From Acidimicrobiaceae bacterium (lineage in GTDB: Bacteria; Actinomycetota; Acidimicrobiia; Acidimicrobiales; RAAP-2): DNA of 64,000 nucleotides. Shown here piece after piece: positions 42,759-51,615 of this stretch. Under the pieces are notes generated by a model, which saw only the letters and a list, made by a program, of their open reading frames with translations, was not told the DNA's origin and ran no database searches. Made by a program: the position numbers and the translations under genes. The stretch spans positions 18,998-82,997 of the forward strand of contig DAHVAJ010000026.1 in the NCBI GenBank assembly GCA_027314705.1, written 5' to 3'. Numbering within the stretch: position 1 is the first letter of the stretch; each line of letters opens with the position of its first letter.

Positions 42759-43555
42759 TACGGTGCGGGCCGCAGTCGGCCGGCGCCGGCCCGGACGCCC
42801 GTTCCTCCCGCCACGCCCCAGTCGGCGATGAGTTCGTAACGGTCGCCGCGCAGACGCGTGATCCGGTATTCGACCGGCTCGGTGCCGGCGTAGACGTTGC
42901 GGTCGACTTCGAGGACGACCTCGTCCGGGTGGAGCCGGAGGAGCTCCCGTTCGCTGCTCGTGGCCGCGGACGGGCGCACGTGCTCGCGGCCGCCGGTGAC
43001 CCGGATGCCGCACCGTTCGGCCAGGGCACCGTAGAGCGGGCCCGACGTGAGGTCGCTCTCCAGGAGGGGTGCAGCCCGACCGGCGGGCAGCCACGACCGG
43101 TCGAGGGCCAGGGGTTCGCCGTCGCCCATGCGGAGGCGTTCCACGTAGACCACGTCGTCGGTCGCGGCAAGGCCGAGGTGGCCGGCCACCTGGCCGGCCG
43201 GCCGGCGCTCGAGAGCGCGCACGACGCTCGATTCCGCGACGCCAAGGGTCCGGAGGGTGAGCGCCAGGCTGGAGAACCCGATGCCGTCTTCGAACCGGGC
43301 CGGGTCGACCACGAAGGTCCCCGCGCCCTGGCGGGCCTCGACCAGGCCGGCGTCGCGCAGGGCGCGGATCGCCTGGCGGACCGTGCTCCGGCTCACCCGG
43401 TACTCGGCCGCAAGCTCGGCCTCGCTGGGGAACCGGCCGGTGAGCTCTCCGTCGGCCATCCGGCGCCGCAGGTCCAGTTCGATCTGCACCCACCCGGGCA
43501 GCGGGTCGGTGCGATCCACGGGCCTCACCCCGCCGCTGCCCGGGCCCGTGTTCAT
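42758..43555 (-). CDS. GntR/HutC-family transcriptional regulator
   Basis: A 265-aa regulator. N-terminal winged helix (about 20-85) with GRFPSEAELAAEYRVSRSTVRQAI and GLVEARQGAGTFV, the GntR signature. C-terminal UTRA ligand-binding domain (about 100-245) with VERLRMGDGEPLALDRSWLP and YRITRLRGDRYELI. This combination defines the HutC subfamily. ATG 43555 overlaps the DUF1634 stop as ATGA, making it the last gene of the tauE-DUF1634-gntR operon; it probably represses its own operon through the repeats at 44851-44873. Effector unknown. Confidence 0.9.
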   Translation of the reverse strand: MNTGPGSGGVRPVDRTDPLPGWVQIELDLRRRMADGELTGRFPSEAELAAEYRVSRSTVRQAIRALRDAGLVEARQGAGTFVVDPARFEDGIGFSSLALTLRTLGVAESSVVRALERRPAGQVAGHLGLAATDDVVYVERLRMGDGEPLALDRSWLPAGRAAPLLESDLTSGPLYGALAERCGIRVTGGREHVRPSAATSSERELLRLHPDEVVLEVDRNVYAGTEPVEYRITRLRGDRYELIADWGVAGGTGVRAGAGRLRPAP

Positions 43556-44001
43556 CCGCCCGCCCGGCCGAGAAGGAACGAGGTGACCAGTACCGCCAGG
43601 ACGGTGCTGGTGATGACCACGAAGGTCCGGTCCCTCTGGTAGACGAAGGTGAAGATGGAGACGGCCACCCGCATGATCGGGGTGAGCAGCAACAAGAGGA
43701 GGCCGAAGGTGATGATGGCCGTCCCGTCGCCGTGCTGAAGACCGACGATGATGCCGCCCAGGGTGTGCGGGTAGGGGTTGGCCCCGTGGACGACGGCGAC
43801 ACGGATGGCGGACGAGGTCCGGTACGCCGGGTGCTTGACGAAGGAGACGACGAGCCCGACCACCACCACGAGCAGGCTGGTCACCACCCCGACGCGCAAC
43901 ACGGTCGAGATGATGATCTCCACCTTGCGGACGCGGGCGTCCTCTTCGGACTCGGTGGTGTCGGGAGGCTGCCCGCTCGGCGGTGTCCCGGGCGCGTTCA
44001 C
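43552..44001 (-). CDS. DUF1634 membrane protein
   Basis: A 149-aa membrane protein with three hydrophobic helices (about 34-54, 85-105, 115-145). The first is followed by a conserved stretch with HPAYR; GLLLLLLTPIMRVAVSIFTF is characteristic of DUF1634, a partner typically encoded next to TauE/SafE permeases. GTG 44001 overlaps the permease stop as GTGA and its own stop overlaps gntR, so the three genes are translationally coupled. It likely stabilises or assists the exporter. Residues 1-25 are acidic and cytoplasmic. Confidence 0.85.
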   Translation of the reverse strand: MNAPGTPPSGQPPDTTESEEDARVRKVEIIISTVLRVGVVTSLLVVVVGLVVSFVKHPAYRTSSAIRVAVVHGANPYPHTLGGIIVGLQHGDGTAIITFGLLLLLLTPIMRVAVSIFTFVYQRDRTFVVITSTVLAVLVTSFLLGRAGG

Positions 44002-44834
44002 GCCAGCCCCTTCACCAGCATCTGCACGGAGATCAGCACCAGGACGGCGACGAAGATGCCGCGCACCGACCGGCTGTGCAGGCGTGGCAGCAACCGCGCT
44101 CCGGCGGTGGCGCCGATCAGCACGCCGGCTGCCACCGGCGCGGCGATGAACGGCTCGATGTCACCCCGGGCGAAATAGACGCCGGCGCTGGCTGCGGCGG
44201 TGACGCCGATCATGAAGTTCGAGGTGGCGGTCGAGACCTTGATGGGCAGGCGCATGGCCAGGTCCATCGACGGCACCTTGAGCGCGCCCGAGCCGATGCC
44301 GAGCAGGCCGCTCACCGCGCCGGCCACGTACATGAGTCCGAGTCCCGCCTTGGTGTGGGTCACCCGGTAGTGGACCTCGCGGCCCTCGGCCTCGTCGTGG
44401 TAGTGGTCGTGGAGCCGGAGGTCGTCGGCCCAGCGGTCGGGGGGGACGTCGGTCGCCGCCGTCTCGTGGCGGTTCCGGAACATCTGGAGCGCCGAGTAGG
44501 CAAGGACCAGGCCGAACACCACGAACAGGGCGCGGGCGCCGACCAGCCCGGCGATGATGGCCCCGGTCACCGCCCCGGTGGTCGTCCCGAGCTCCAGGAA
44601 CATCCCCACCCGCATGTTGGTGATCCGTTCACGCACGTAGGCGGCGGCCGCCCCGGACGAGGTGGCGATGACCGAGATGATCGAGGCACCGATGGCCAGG
44701 CGGATGGGCACGTTGAAGAGCAGGGTGAGGGCGGGCACGACGATGATGCCGCCACCGAGGCCGAGCAACGAGCCGAGCGCGCCGGCAGCCAGGCAGATGG
44801 AGAAGAGCACCAGGGAGAAGGCCAGGAGGCTCAC
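43998..44834 (-). CDS. TauE/SafE-family sulfite/organic-anion exporter
   Basis: A 278-aa permease with eight predicted membrane helices in two related halves. Half-repeat motifs are GSLLGLGGGIIVVPAL near residues 22-37 and GLLGIGSGALKVPSMD in the second half, typical of TauE/SafE transporters of sulfite, sulfoacetate, taurine-derived or other organic anions. A His-rich cytoplasmic loop (LHDHYHDEAEGREVHY) links the halves and might bind metal. GTG 44834 is preceded by TATAGT at 6 nt, so the mRNA is probably leaderless. Regulation by the co-encoded GntR is likely. The substrate is not resolved. Confidence 0.88.
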   Translation of the reverse strand: MSLLAFSLVLFSICLAAGALGSLLGLGGGIIVVPALTLLFNVPIRLAIGASIISVIATSSGAAAAYVRERITNMRVGMFLELGTTTGAVTGAIIAGLVGARALFVVFGLVLAYSALQMFRNRHETAATDVPPDRWADDLRLHDHYHDEAEGREVHYRVTHTKAGLGLMYVAGAVSGLLGIGSGALKVPSMDLAMRLPIKVSTATSNFMIGVTAAASAGVYFARGDIEPFIAAPVAAGVLIGATAGARLLPRLHSRSVRGIFVAVLVLISVQMLVKGLA

Positions 44835-44840
44835 CCGGCC

Positions 44841-44873
44841 ACTATAGCAAGTTGTACGGACAACCGGACAACT
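44841..44873 (-). promoter_or_regulatory. tauE operon promoter and candidate GntR operator
   Basis: On the minus strand TATAGT (44841-44846) is a strong -10 hexamer 6 nt before the GTG. Directly upstream, 44851-44873 read on the plus strand as GTTGTACGGACAACCGGACAAC plus T: an inverted TTGT/ACAA pair and two adjacent CGGACAAC direct repeats. The repeats cover the region where the -35 element would lie, so a bound regulator would block RNA polymerase. GntR as the binder is inferred from operon context. Confidence 0.6.
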
Positions 44874-44930
44874 GCCCGCCCGGTGGGGCCCGACGCCCGA
44901 CTGCCCCGTGGGCGGTCGGGCCGGGGTCGG

Positions 44931-46337
44931 TCAGCCGGTGGCCTTCTGCAGCTGGCGGATGCCGTCCTCGATGCCCCGACAGAGGACGTCGAGGTCGGCC
45001 GTGGAGTCGTAGTCGCCGGTGACGCCGAAGGTGACCTCGCCGTCGTAGGAGAAGATGGCGATCCCGATGCGCATCTGCACGCCGAGCGGCACGTAGGGGT
45101 AGACCCGGACCATGCGCCGGCCGCAGATGTAGAGGGGAATCTGCGGGCCGGGCACGTTGGTGGTCACGGTGTTGAGCTGGTGCTGGGCCATCCGGGTGGA
45201 GAGCCGCATGCCGAGCGAGAGGAGCATCGGCGGGGCGAATCCGGACATGGAGGTGAGCACCTCGCCGGCCAGGGCCTCGTCGGACTCCTTCAGCCGCTCC
45301 ATCTGGTGGGAGACGGCGGCCAACCGCCCGACGGGGTCGGCCAGCCCGACCGGCAGTTCGGCGAAGACGGCCGACACCCGGTTCTGGAGGGTGCCGTCGC
45401 CGACGGCCCGTCCGCGGTCGTCCCGGGGTCGGACCGACACCGGGACGAGGGTTCGCACCACCCGGTCGACCGACTCGCCCCGGGCGAGCAGCACCTCGCG
45501 GAAGCCGTTGGTGATGGCGGCCAGTACGACGTCGTTGAAGGTCCCGCCCAACCGGTGGCGGATGCCCTTCACGTCGGTGACGGTGGTGACGGCCCAGCTG
45601 TAGCGGCGATGGGGACCGAGCGGCCCGTTGAGGCTCGACGTCGGGGTCGGTTTGGCCAGGCCCAGCGTCGAGGCGAGCAGGCCGCGCAGGGCGGAGCGGG
45701 CGGTGGCCATCGCGTGCCGCGGCCCGTCGGCGGCATGGCGCAGCGCCTGCAGCTGCTCGTAGGGGCTGCGGAGGAGATCGACGGCGGCGTCGATGGCGAG
45801 CGAGGCTGCCGACGGGAGGGGCCCGGGCTCCCACTGCTCCGAGGCCAGCGGCTCGGGGTTGGGGGTGAGGTCCATGATCAGGGCCATGAGATCGGTGCCG
45901 GACACGCCGTCCACCATGGCGTGGTGGGTCTTGGCCAGGAGGGCCCAGTGGCCCTCGTCGAGGCCGTCGACCACCCAGATCTCCCACAGCGGCTTGGAGC
46001 GGTCGAGGGGCTGGGACATGACCCGGCCGATCAGCTCGCGCAGTTCGGCCTCGCCCCCCGGGACCGGGAGGGCGGTGTGGCGGACGTGGTAGTCGATGTT
46101 GAAGTGCGGATCGGGGACCCACAGGGGTCGGCCGAGCTCCAGGGGCACCCGCCGGACGACCTCCCGGTACCGGGGTACGCGGGAGAGCTTCGACGAGACC
46201 AAGGCCACCACGTCGCGAAAGGGCGGCTCGGGGCCTTCGAAGATGCAGATGGAGGCGATGTGCATGTGGCTCACGCCATCCTCGATGTCGAGGAACGATG
46301 CGTCGAGCGGGCTCAGCCGGTCGGTCTGCAACGCCAT
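44931..46337 (-). CDS. Wax ester synthase / diacylglycerol acyltransferase (WS/DGAT)
   Basis: A 468-aa acyltransferase that makes triacylglycerol and/or wax esters from acyl-CoA. The catalytic motif is HHAMVDG (138-144), matching HHxxxDG. The N-terminal PLDASFLDIED, the FNDVVLAAITNGF block near 290 and the C-terminal NVPGPQIPLYICGRRM are all family signatures. ATG 46337 follows GGGAGG, a little close at 2 nt, but upstream frames have no family sequence. Actinobacteria carry many paralogues for storage lipid. It lies beside a patatin gene on the same strand, with 121 nt between them, hinting at lipid turnover. Confidence 0.92.
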   Translation of the reverse strand: MALQTDRLSPLDASFLDIEDGVSHMHIASICIFEGPEPPFRDVVALVSSKLSRVPRYREVVRRVPLELGRPLWVPDPHFNIDYHVRHTALPVPGGEAELRELIGRVMSQPLDRSKPLWEIWVVDGLDEGHWALLAKTHHAMVDGVSGTDLMALIMDLTPNPEPLASEQWEPGPLPSAASLAIDAAVDLLRSPYEQLQALRHAADGPRHAMATARSALRGLLASTLGLAKPTPTSSLNGPLGPHRRYSWAVTTVTDVKGIRHRLGGTFNDVVLAAITNGFREVLLARGESVDRVVRTLVPVSVRPRDDRGRAVGDGTLQNRVSAVFAELPVGLADPVGRLAAVSHQMERLKESDEALAGEVLTSMSGFAPPMLLSLGMRLSTRMAQHQLNTVTTNVPGPQIPLYICGRRMVRVYPYVPLGVQMRIGIAIFSYDGEVTFGVTGDYDSTADLDVLCRGIEDGIRQLQKATG

Positions 46338-46458
46338 CACCTCCCGTCGGGACCCGCCACCGGTGGTCGCCGCGACGGACGTCCTTCCTCGGTGTGAGGG
46401 TACACCCGGCTCCTCGGGGGGCCCAGGGCCGCCCGCCGGTCCGTCCGGGCCGGCCCGG

Positions 46459-47439
46459 TCAGGCCGGGACGGGGTCCTGCCGGGTTGCTCTCGTGGCACC
46501 GAGGGCGGCGAACTGGCCGGCCGCGATGCGCTCGACCGTTTCGCGCCACGCGGCCTCGACGACCCGGGGCGTGCGCCGCTCGTCCATGGGGTTGAGGCCC
46601 ATGGACTCGACGGCGTCGGGTCCCGGCTCCACCCGGATCACCACCGAGCCCCGGTCCTCGAGTCGACGGGCCTCCCGCTCGAGCTTGCGATGCATGGCCC
46701 GGCGCATGAGGGCATCGGTGGCCCGCCCGGGCGCGGTACCCGACAGGGGTGAGACCACCACCACCACCCCGACCCGTCGCTCGGCGAGGACGTCACCGTT
46801 TGTGGGTGAGTGGACGCCACCGTCGAGGTACTGGACGCCGTGGATGGTCACCGGTGTGAAGTAGGCGGGAACGGCGCAGGAGGCGAGGACCGCCGCGGCC
46901 AGCGGCGCCCGGGGGGAGCCGTCGCGCCCGAAGACGACACGGCTGCCGTCGTCCCGACGCACGGCACAGATCCACAGGCCGGCCGGCCACCAGTGGCCGA
47001 CGGCCTGGTGGAGGGCCCGGGCCCGGGCCGAGACGTCGATGCGTCCGGCCGGCAGCAGGGTGGCCGCCGCCGCTCCGGGGCGGAAGTTCCAGGGGGTCCG
47101 GACCAGGCGGCTGAGGAGGGCCAGTTGCGGCGGCCGCAGGGGACGCAGGAGCGAGGTGGCCGAGGGTGCCGGCACCTCGCTTCGATCGGGCATCACCAGG
47201 TCGACCAGGGCGGCGCCCGCGGGGGAGAGGGTCCGGCGCGCCGAGAGGGCGGCGAGGTCGGGCCCGCCCACCCCGAGCCGGATCAGGGTGCCGGTGAGCG
47301 ACCCGGCCGAGGAGCCGACCACCACGTCCGCCGTGCGGGCGTCCCATCCCGCGGTATCGGCCAGGGCGGCCAGCACCCCGGCGTGGTAGGCCTGGCCGGT
47401 GAACCCCCCGGCACCGAGCACGAGTGCCACCTCGCCCAT
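46459..47439 (-). CDS. Patatin-like phospholipase
   Basis: A 326-aa serine lipase/phospholipase. Oxyanion block GAGGFTGQAYHAG (9-21), nucleophile Ser44 in VVGSSAGS, and catalytic Asp in YLDGGVHSP (near 205) form the patatin Ser-Asp dyad. No signal peptide, so action is in the cytoplasm or at the inner membrane face. ATG 47439 has a GAGGGGGG site; the upstream frame to 47523 is unsupported. It lies upstream of WS/DGAT; release of fatty acids from membrane lipids for storage, or the reverse, is a reasonable but untested link. Confidence 0.9.
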   Translation of the reverse strand: MGEVALVLGAGGFTGQAYHAGVLAALADTAGWDARTADVVVGSSAGSLTGTLIRLGVGGPDLAALSARRTLSPAGAALVDLVMPDRSEVPAPSATSLLRPLRPPQLALLSRLVRTPWNFRPGAAAATLLPAGRIDVSARARALHQAVGHWWPAGLWICAVRRDDGSRVVFGRDGSPRAPLAAAVLASCAVPAYFTPVTIHGVQYLDGGVHSPTNGDVLAERRVGVVVVVSPLSGTAPGRATDALMRRAMHRKLEREARRLEDRGSVVIRVEPGPDAVESMGLNPMDERRTPRVVEAAWRETVERIAAGQFAALGATRATRQDPVPA

Positions 47440-47588
47440 GACCCCCCCCTCTCGTGCGGGCACGCGTGTCCGCACCGGTCCGGTGCCCCCGCACCGGGAT
47501 CCCTCGAGCGTATCGGCTCGCACCCGTCCGGGAGCGGCGTTCGCGCGCTCCGTACGCCGGCGGCTCCTACCGGTGACAGGATGCCCGG

Positions 47589-48314
47589 GTGATCCGCCCG
47601 TCTCGCTCCGGACAGCTCCTCCTGATGCGCCACGGCACCAGCCGGGCCAACGTCGAGGGGTGGACCGCCGGGTGGTCGGACGTCGGCCTGGTGCCCGAGG
47701 GCGAAGCGGACGCCCGGCGCGCCGCCCGGATCCTGGCGGCCGCCGACCTCCGACCGGACGTCGTGCACACGAGCATGCTCACCCGGGCCCGCCGGACGGC
47801 CGAGCTCGTGGTGGAGGCCCTCGACCTCCCCGCCGACGCCGTTCACGCCACCTGGCGGCTCAACGAACGCCACGCCGGCGCCTTCGAGGGGGCCACCCGT
47901 GAGGAGCTGCAGGCCGCCTACGGGCGCGCGCGGGTACGGGCCTGGCGGCGCACGCCCGAGGCACGGCCGGTGCCCCTGGCCGGGGGGGACCCTCGGCATC
48001 CGGTCCACGATCCCCGTTATCGCGGCGTCGACCCCGGGCTGCTGCCGTCGGGCGAGTCGGCCCAGGACGTGCTCGGCCGTCTGCTGCCCTACTGGGAGGG
48101 ACACGTGGTGCCGGATCTGCTGGCCGGCCGGCGGGTCCTGGTCGTCACCCACGAACACGTGCTCCGGGTGCTCGTGGCCCACGTGCGGGGGGTGCCGTCC
48201 CCGCAGACGGGCGAGGTGCCCGGGCGGGTGCCCTGGCTGTTCGAGCTCGATCCGGCCACCGGCCGGGTGGAGCGGGCCGCCCCGCTCGCCGACCCGGAAG
48301 GCACCACCCTCTGA
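47589..48314 (+). CDS. Histidine phosphatase / phosphoglycerate mutase-like
   Basis: A 241-aa member of the histidine phosphatase superfamily. The phospho-acceptor His15 lies in LMRHGTSRAN; LNERHAGAFEG, GESAQDV and a second catalytic His in VVTHEHVLRVLV align with the 2,3-bisphosphoglycerate-dependent mutase (GpmA) plan. Substitutions such as THEH for AHGN and an insertion near VHDPRYRG suggest it is a divergent relative that may act on another phosphate ester. GTG 47589 has an AGGA site at 8 nt. It diverges from the patatin gene. Confidence 0.83.
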   Translation: MIRPSRSGQLLLMRHGTSRANVEGWTAGWSDVGLVPEGEADARRAARILAAADLRPDVVHTSMLTRARRTAELVVEALDLPADAVHATWRLNERHAGAFEGATREELQAAYGRARVRAWRRTPEARPVPLAGGDPRHPVHDPRYRGVDPGLLPSGESAQDVLGRLLPYWEGHVVPDLLAGRRVLVVTHEHVLRVLVAHVRGVPSPQTGEVPGRVPWLFELDPATGRVERAAPLADPEGTTL

Positions 48315-48337
48315 GCGGGGGTCCCCGCCGACGGTGT

Positions 48338-49741
48338 TCAGCCGGCAGGCACCGTTGCTCCGACGTTCGTCCACTGCAGGGGCGGCCAGACCACCGGGTG
48401 GAACCCGAGCGGTGCGCCCCGCCCGATGCCGTAGACGGTGAAGCCGGCCGCCGTCCACGAGGCCAGGTCGAGCACGCCGGCCGCGTCGAAGGCCACGGCG
48501 CCCTCCATCACCGCCGCCGCTCCCCGGGGGTCGAGTGAGGCGAACTCCTCGGCCGGTGTGGTGACCACGACGGCGTCGGCTCCGACCAGGGCCTCGGCGG
48601 CGGTCGAGGCGCGTCGGCCGGCACCCCGGACCGGCGCCGCCAGCGGGTCGTAGGTCGACACTTCGGCGCCGACTCCCTCCAACAGCTCGACCAGGTGCAG
48701 GCCGGGAGCGTCTCGGGTGTCGTCGGTGCCGGCCTTGAAGGCGAGCCCGAGGACGGCCACGCGCCGGCCGGCCAGGGAGCCGAGGGCCAGCTCGAGCCGG
48801 GTGGCCACACCGGTCCGGGCCATCTCGTTCTGGTCCTGTGCCGCGGTGGCGAGCGGTGTGGGCGCCCCCAGGGACCCGCCGAGGGCGATGAACCCGGCCA
48901 CGTCCTTCGGGAGACACGAGCCCCCGTAGCCCGGTCCCGGGCGCAGGAACGCGGGACCCACCCGGTGGTCGGCGCCCACACCGGCCAGCACGGTGGCGGC
49001 GTCAGTCCCGAGCGCGTCGCACAGACGGGCCACCTCGTTGGCGAACGAGACCTTGACGGCGAGGAAGGTGTTCGCTGCGTACTTGACCAGCTCGGCCCCC
49101 CGCCGGTCGCACCGCACGACCGGGGAGGCCGGCGGGTAGAGGCCGGCTACCAACTCGACCACCTCGTCGTCCTCGGCCCCGACCACCACCCGGTCGGGCG
49201 CCAGGAAGTCCTCGACCGCACGCGACTCGCGCAGGAATTCCGGGCTCGAGGCCACCCGAAGGCGCACCCCGGGCGGGGCCTCGTCGGCACAGACCAGCTC
49301 GAGGGCCTCGCACGACCCCGGTGGCACCGTGCTCTTGACCACCAGGACCAGGTCGCGGGTGGCGGCCCGGGCCACCTGCCGGGCGGCGCGGGCCAGGGAG
49401 CTGAGGTCCGGCTCGCCCGAGGGCTGCGGTGGCGTGCCCACGCACAAGAGCACCACCTCGGCACCGTCGAGCCCCGGGGCGACCTCGGAGGCGAAGGACA
49501 GCCGGCCGCCGGCCAACCCCTGGCTGACCAGCTCGGCCAGGCCCGGTTCGTGGATGGGCACGCCACCGGTGCGGAGCACGGCCAGGCGGGACGGGTCGGC
49601 CTCGACGCACCGGACGCGGTGGCCGAGGTGGGCCAGGCAGGCGGCCGCGGTGAGGCCGACGTACCCAGCGCCGACCACGCAGACGCGCCGCGTCGGGGGC
49701 GCGGCCGGGACGGCGGCGGGGGACGGCGGGGTTGTCGTCAT
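48338..49741 (-). CDS. ugd: UDP-glucose/GDP-mannose dehydrogenase family (UDP-sugar 6-dehydrogenase)
   Basis: A 467-aa NAD-dependent dehydrogenase that oxidises a nucleotide sugar to the uronic acid. N-terminal Rossmann domain: VCVVGAGYVGLTAAACLAHLG near 28. Catalytic region: SSPEFLRE, KYAANTFLAVKVSFANE with the catalytic Lys, and Cys in GYGGSCLPKD (near 275). C-terminal UDP-binding domain: LGLAFKAGTDDTRDAP. ATG 49741 has a GAGGAGGAA site. It is the last gene of the surface-polysaccharide operon and would supply a uronic-acid donor. UDP-glucose is likely but not certain; mannose or N-acetyl sugars are alternatives. Confidence 0.92.
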   Translation of the reverse strand: MTTTPPSPAAVPAAPPTRRVCVVGAGYVGLTAAACLAHLGHRVRCVEADPSRLAVLRTGGVPIHEPGLAELVSQGLAGGRLSFASEVAPGLDGAEVVLLCVGTPPQPSGEPDLSSLARAARQVARAATRDLVLVVKSTVPPGSCEALELVCADEAPPGVRLRVASSPEFLRESRAVEDFLAPDRVVVGAEDDEVVELVAGLYPPASPVVRCDRRGAELVKYAANTFLAVKVSFANEVARLCDALGTDAATVLAGVGADHRVGPAFLRPGPGYGGSCLPKDVAGFIALGGSLGAPTPLATAAQDQNEMARTGVATRLELALGSLAGRRVAVLGLAFKAGTDDTRDAPGLHLVELLEGVGAEVSTYDPLAAPVRGAGRRASTAAEALVGADAVVVTTPAEEFASLDPRGAAAVMEGAVAFDAAGVLDLASWTAAGFTVYGIGRGAPLGFHPVVWPPLQWTNVGATVPAG

Positions 49742-49764
49742 CGATTCCTCCTCGAAGGGTGCGG

Positions 49765-51615
49765 TCACCGGGCGGCGGGGACGGGGTTGCCGACGGGCGT
49801 GGCGAAGTCGTGGGGGATGGGGAGCGGCTCCTGGCGGCGGGGGGCTCCAGCCGTGTACAGGCCGTGGTACGCGGCCCCGGCCCGGAGGAGCTCGTGGTGG
49901 GTGCCGTGCTCGATCATGGAGCCCGATGAGAGCACGGTGATCCGGTCGGCCGAGTGGACGGCGGAGAGCGCGTGGCTGACGATGATCGTGGTCCGTCCGT
50001 CGCTCAGGCGGTCGAGGGCGTCGACGACGACGGACTGGGTGGCCGCGTCGAGGCCGGTCGTGGGCTCGTCGAGCAGGAGCACCCGGGCGTCGCGGGCCAT
50101 GGCCCGGGCGACGGCCACACACTGGCGCTGACCTCCGGACAACCGCGAGCCGCCCTCGCCCACCTCGGTGTCGAAGCCCTCGCGCAGGTCGGCCAGCACG
50201 TCGTACACACCGACGGCCCGGGCGGCGGCCATGGCGTCGGCCCGGGCCCTGCCCGACGAGCCGTAGACGACGTTCTCCCACACGGTCGGCCGCAACAGGG
50301 CCATCTCCTGGGGCACGAGGGCGACCTGCTGCCGCAGCCAGCCGAGGTCGAGGGCGCGCAGGTCGACGCCGTCGAGGTAGACGGCCCCGGTCGTCGGGTC
50401 GAGGAAGCGGGGGACCATCCGCAACAGGGTGCTCTTGCCTGCGCCCGTGGCCCCGACGAGGGCCTGATGCCGCCCGGCGCCGATCTCGAGGTCGATGTCG
50501 CAGAGGACCGGGTCCCCCCCGGGGTGGGCGAAGTGGACCCGGTCGAAGGTGATCCGGCCGGCGGTGCGGCGCGGGTGCGCGGGCCGTGCCGCCTGGGGCA
50601 CCTCCTCGTGGGTGGCCAGCAGCTCGGTGACCCGTTCGGCCGAGGCCTGACCCACCCCGATGGTCCCGGCCAGCTTGGCCAGCTGGCGGGCCGGCGTGTA
50701 CATGGCCCCGAAGTAGGCGGAGAAGAGCAGGAGGTCGCCGGAGGTGAGATGGCCGTGGAGCACCTGGAGGCCACCGACCAGCATCACCACCGCCGTCGAC
50801 GTGGTCATGAGCAGCGTGACGAGGGGGGTGAAGCGCGACTGGAGCAGCACCGAATGGCGGTTCGCGCCCAGGGCGGTAGCGGAGAGTTGGGCGTACCGGC
50901 CGACCTCGCTGTCCTCGGTGCCGTACGCCTGCACCACCGGCAACGACGCCAGGGTCTGCTGGGCTGACGACGTGGCCAGGCCCTCGTTCCGGCGCGCCGT
51001 CCTCTGGGCCGACTTGATGGCGCCGGTGTAGTGCCGCATGACCAGGCCGAGCACGGGGAGGATGCTCAGGGCCAGCAGGCAGAACTGCCACTGGAGCACG
51101 AACATGATCACGAGCATGCCGGCCACGGTCAAGGTGTTCTCCACGACCACCGGGACCACGTTGACGACGACGTTCTGCATGGCCTGGACGTCGCCGCCGA
51201 GCCGGGCCAGCAGGTCACCCTGGCGTCGCCGCTGGTGGAACCCGATGGACTGCCCGGTGAGGTGGCGGAAGAGCAGGGTGCGCAGGTCGAAGACGACCCG
51301 CTGTCCGGCGCCCGCCAGCAGGGCGTTGGCACCGTAGGCGGTGAGGCCGAGCAGGACCGCCACGGCCAGCATGGCGCCGACCAGGAGGTAGAGGCGCTCG
51401 GTGTGGTCGGCGGGCAGCCAGGCGAGGGCGGCCGGCAAGGGATGATTGGCGAAGACGCTGTCGAAGATGATCTTGAGGGGCACCGGCGCGACCCACTGCA
51501 AGGCCGCCCGGAAGGTGGAGAAGGCCACCCCGCCGACCAGCGCGGCGCGCACCGGTCGGAGGTCGAGCCCCCAGGCCGAGATCAGGCGGGGACGGCCGCC
51601 CGTGGACGCGCTCAC
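49765..51615 (-). CDS. ABC exporter (fused permease/ATPase), polysaccharide operon
   Basis: A 616-aa half-transporter of the type I exporter class. Six transmembrane helices (about 25-320) are followed by an ATPase domain: Walker A GATGAGKST (near 390), Q-loop VPQEMALLRPTVWENVVYG, signature LSGGQRQ, Walker B VLLLDEPT and the switch His in IIVSHALS. GTG 51615 overlaps the upstream glycosyltransferase stop as GTGA. MsbA- or lipid-linked-oligosaccharide-type export fits its location among glycosyltransferases; drug or peptide export cannot be ruled out. It works as a dimer. The ugd gene follows after 23 nt. Confidence 0.9.
   Translation of the reverse strand: MSASTGGRPRLISAWGLDLRPVRAALVGGVAFSTFRAALQWVAPVPLKIIFDSVFANHPLPAALAWLPADHTERLYLLVGAMLAVAVLLGLTAYGANALLAGAGQRVVFDLRTLLFRHLTGQSIGFHQRRRQGDLLARLGGDVQAMQNVVVNVVPVVVENTLTVAGMLVIMFVLQWQFCLLALSILPVLGLVMRHYTGAIKSAQRTARRNEGLATSSAQQTLASLPVVQAYGTEDSEVGRYAQLSATALGANRHSVLLQSRFTPLVTLLMTTSTAVVMLVGGLQVLHGHLTSGDLLLFSAYFGAMYTPARQLAKLAGTIGVGQASAERVTELLATHEEVPQAARPAHPRRTAGRITFDRVHFAHPGGDPVLCDIDLEIGAGRHQALVGATGAGKSTLLRMVPRFLDPTTGAVYLDGVDLRALDLGWLRQQVALVPQEMALLRPTVWENVVYGSSGRARADAMAAARAVGVYDVLADLREGFDTEVGEGGSRLSGGQRQCVAVARAMARDARVLLLDEPTTGLDAATQSVVVDALDRLSDGRTTIIVSHALSAVHSADRITVLSSGSMIEHGTHHELLRAGAAYHGLYTAGAPRRQEPLPIPHDFATPVGNPVPAAR

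Noticed and set aside
43983..46397. 804-codon plus-strand frame over tauE and WS/DGAT
   Set aside because: Antisense shadow; composition is His/Gly/Asp-rich low complexity without known domains.
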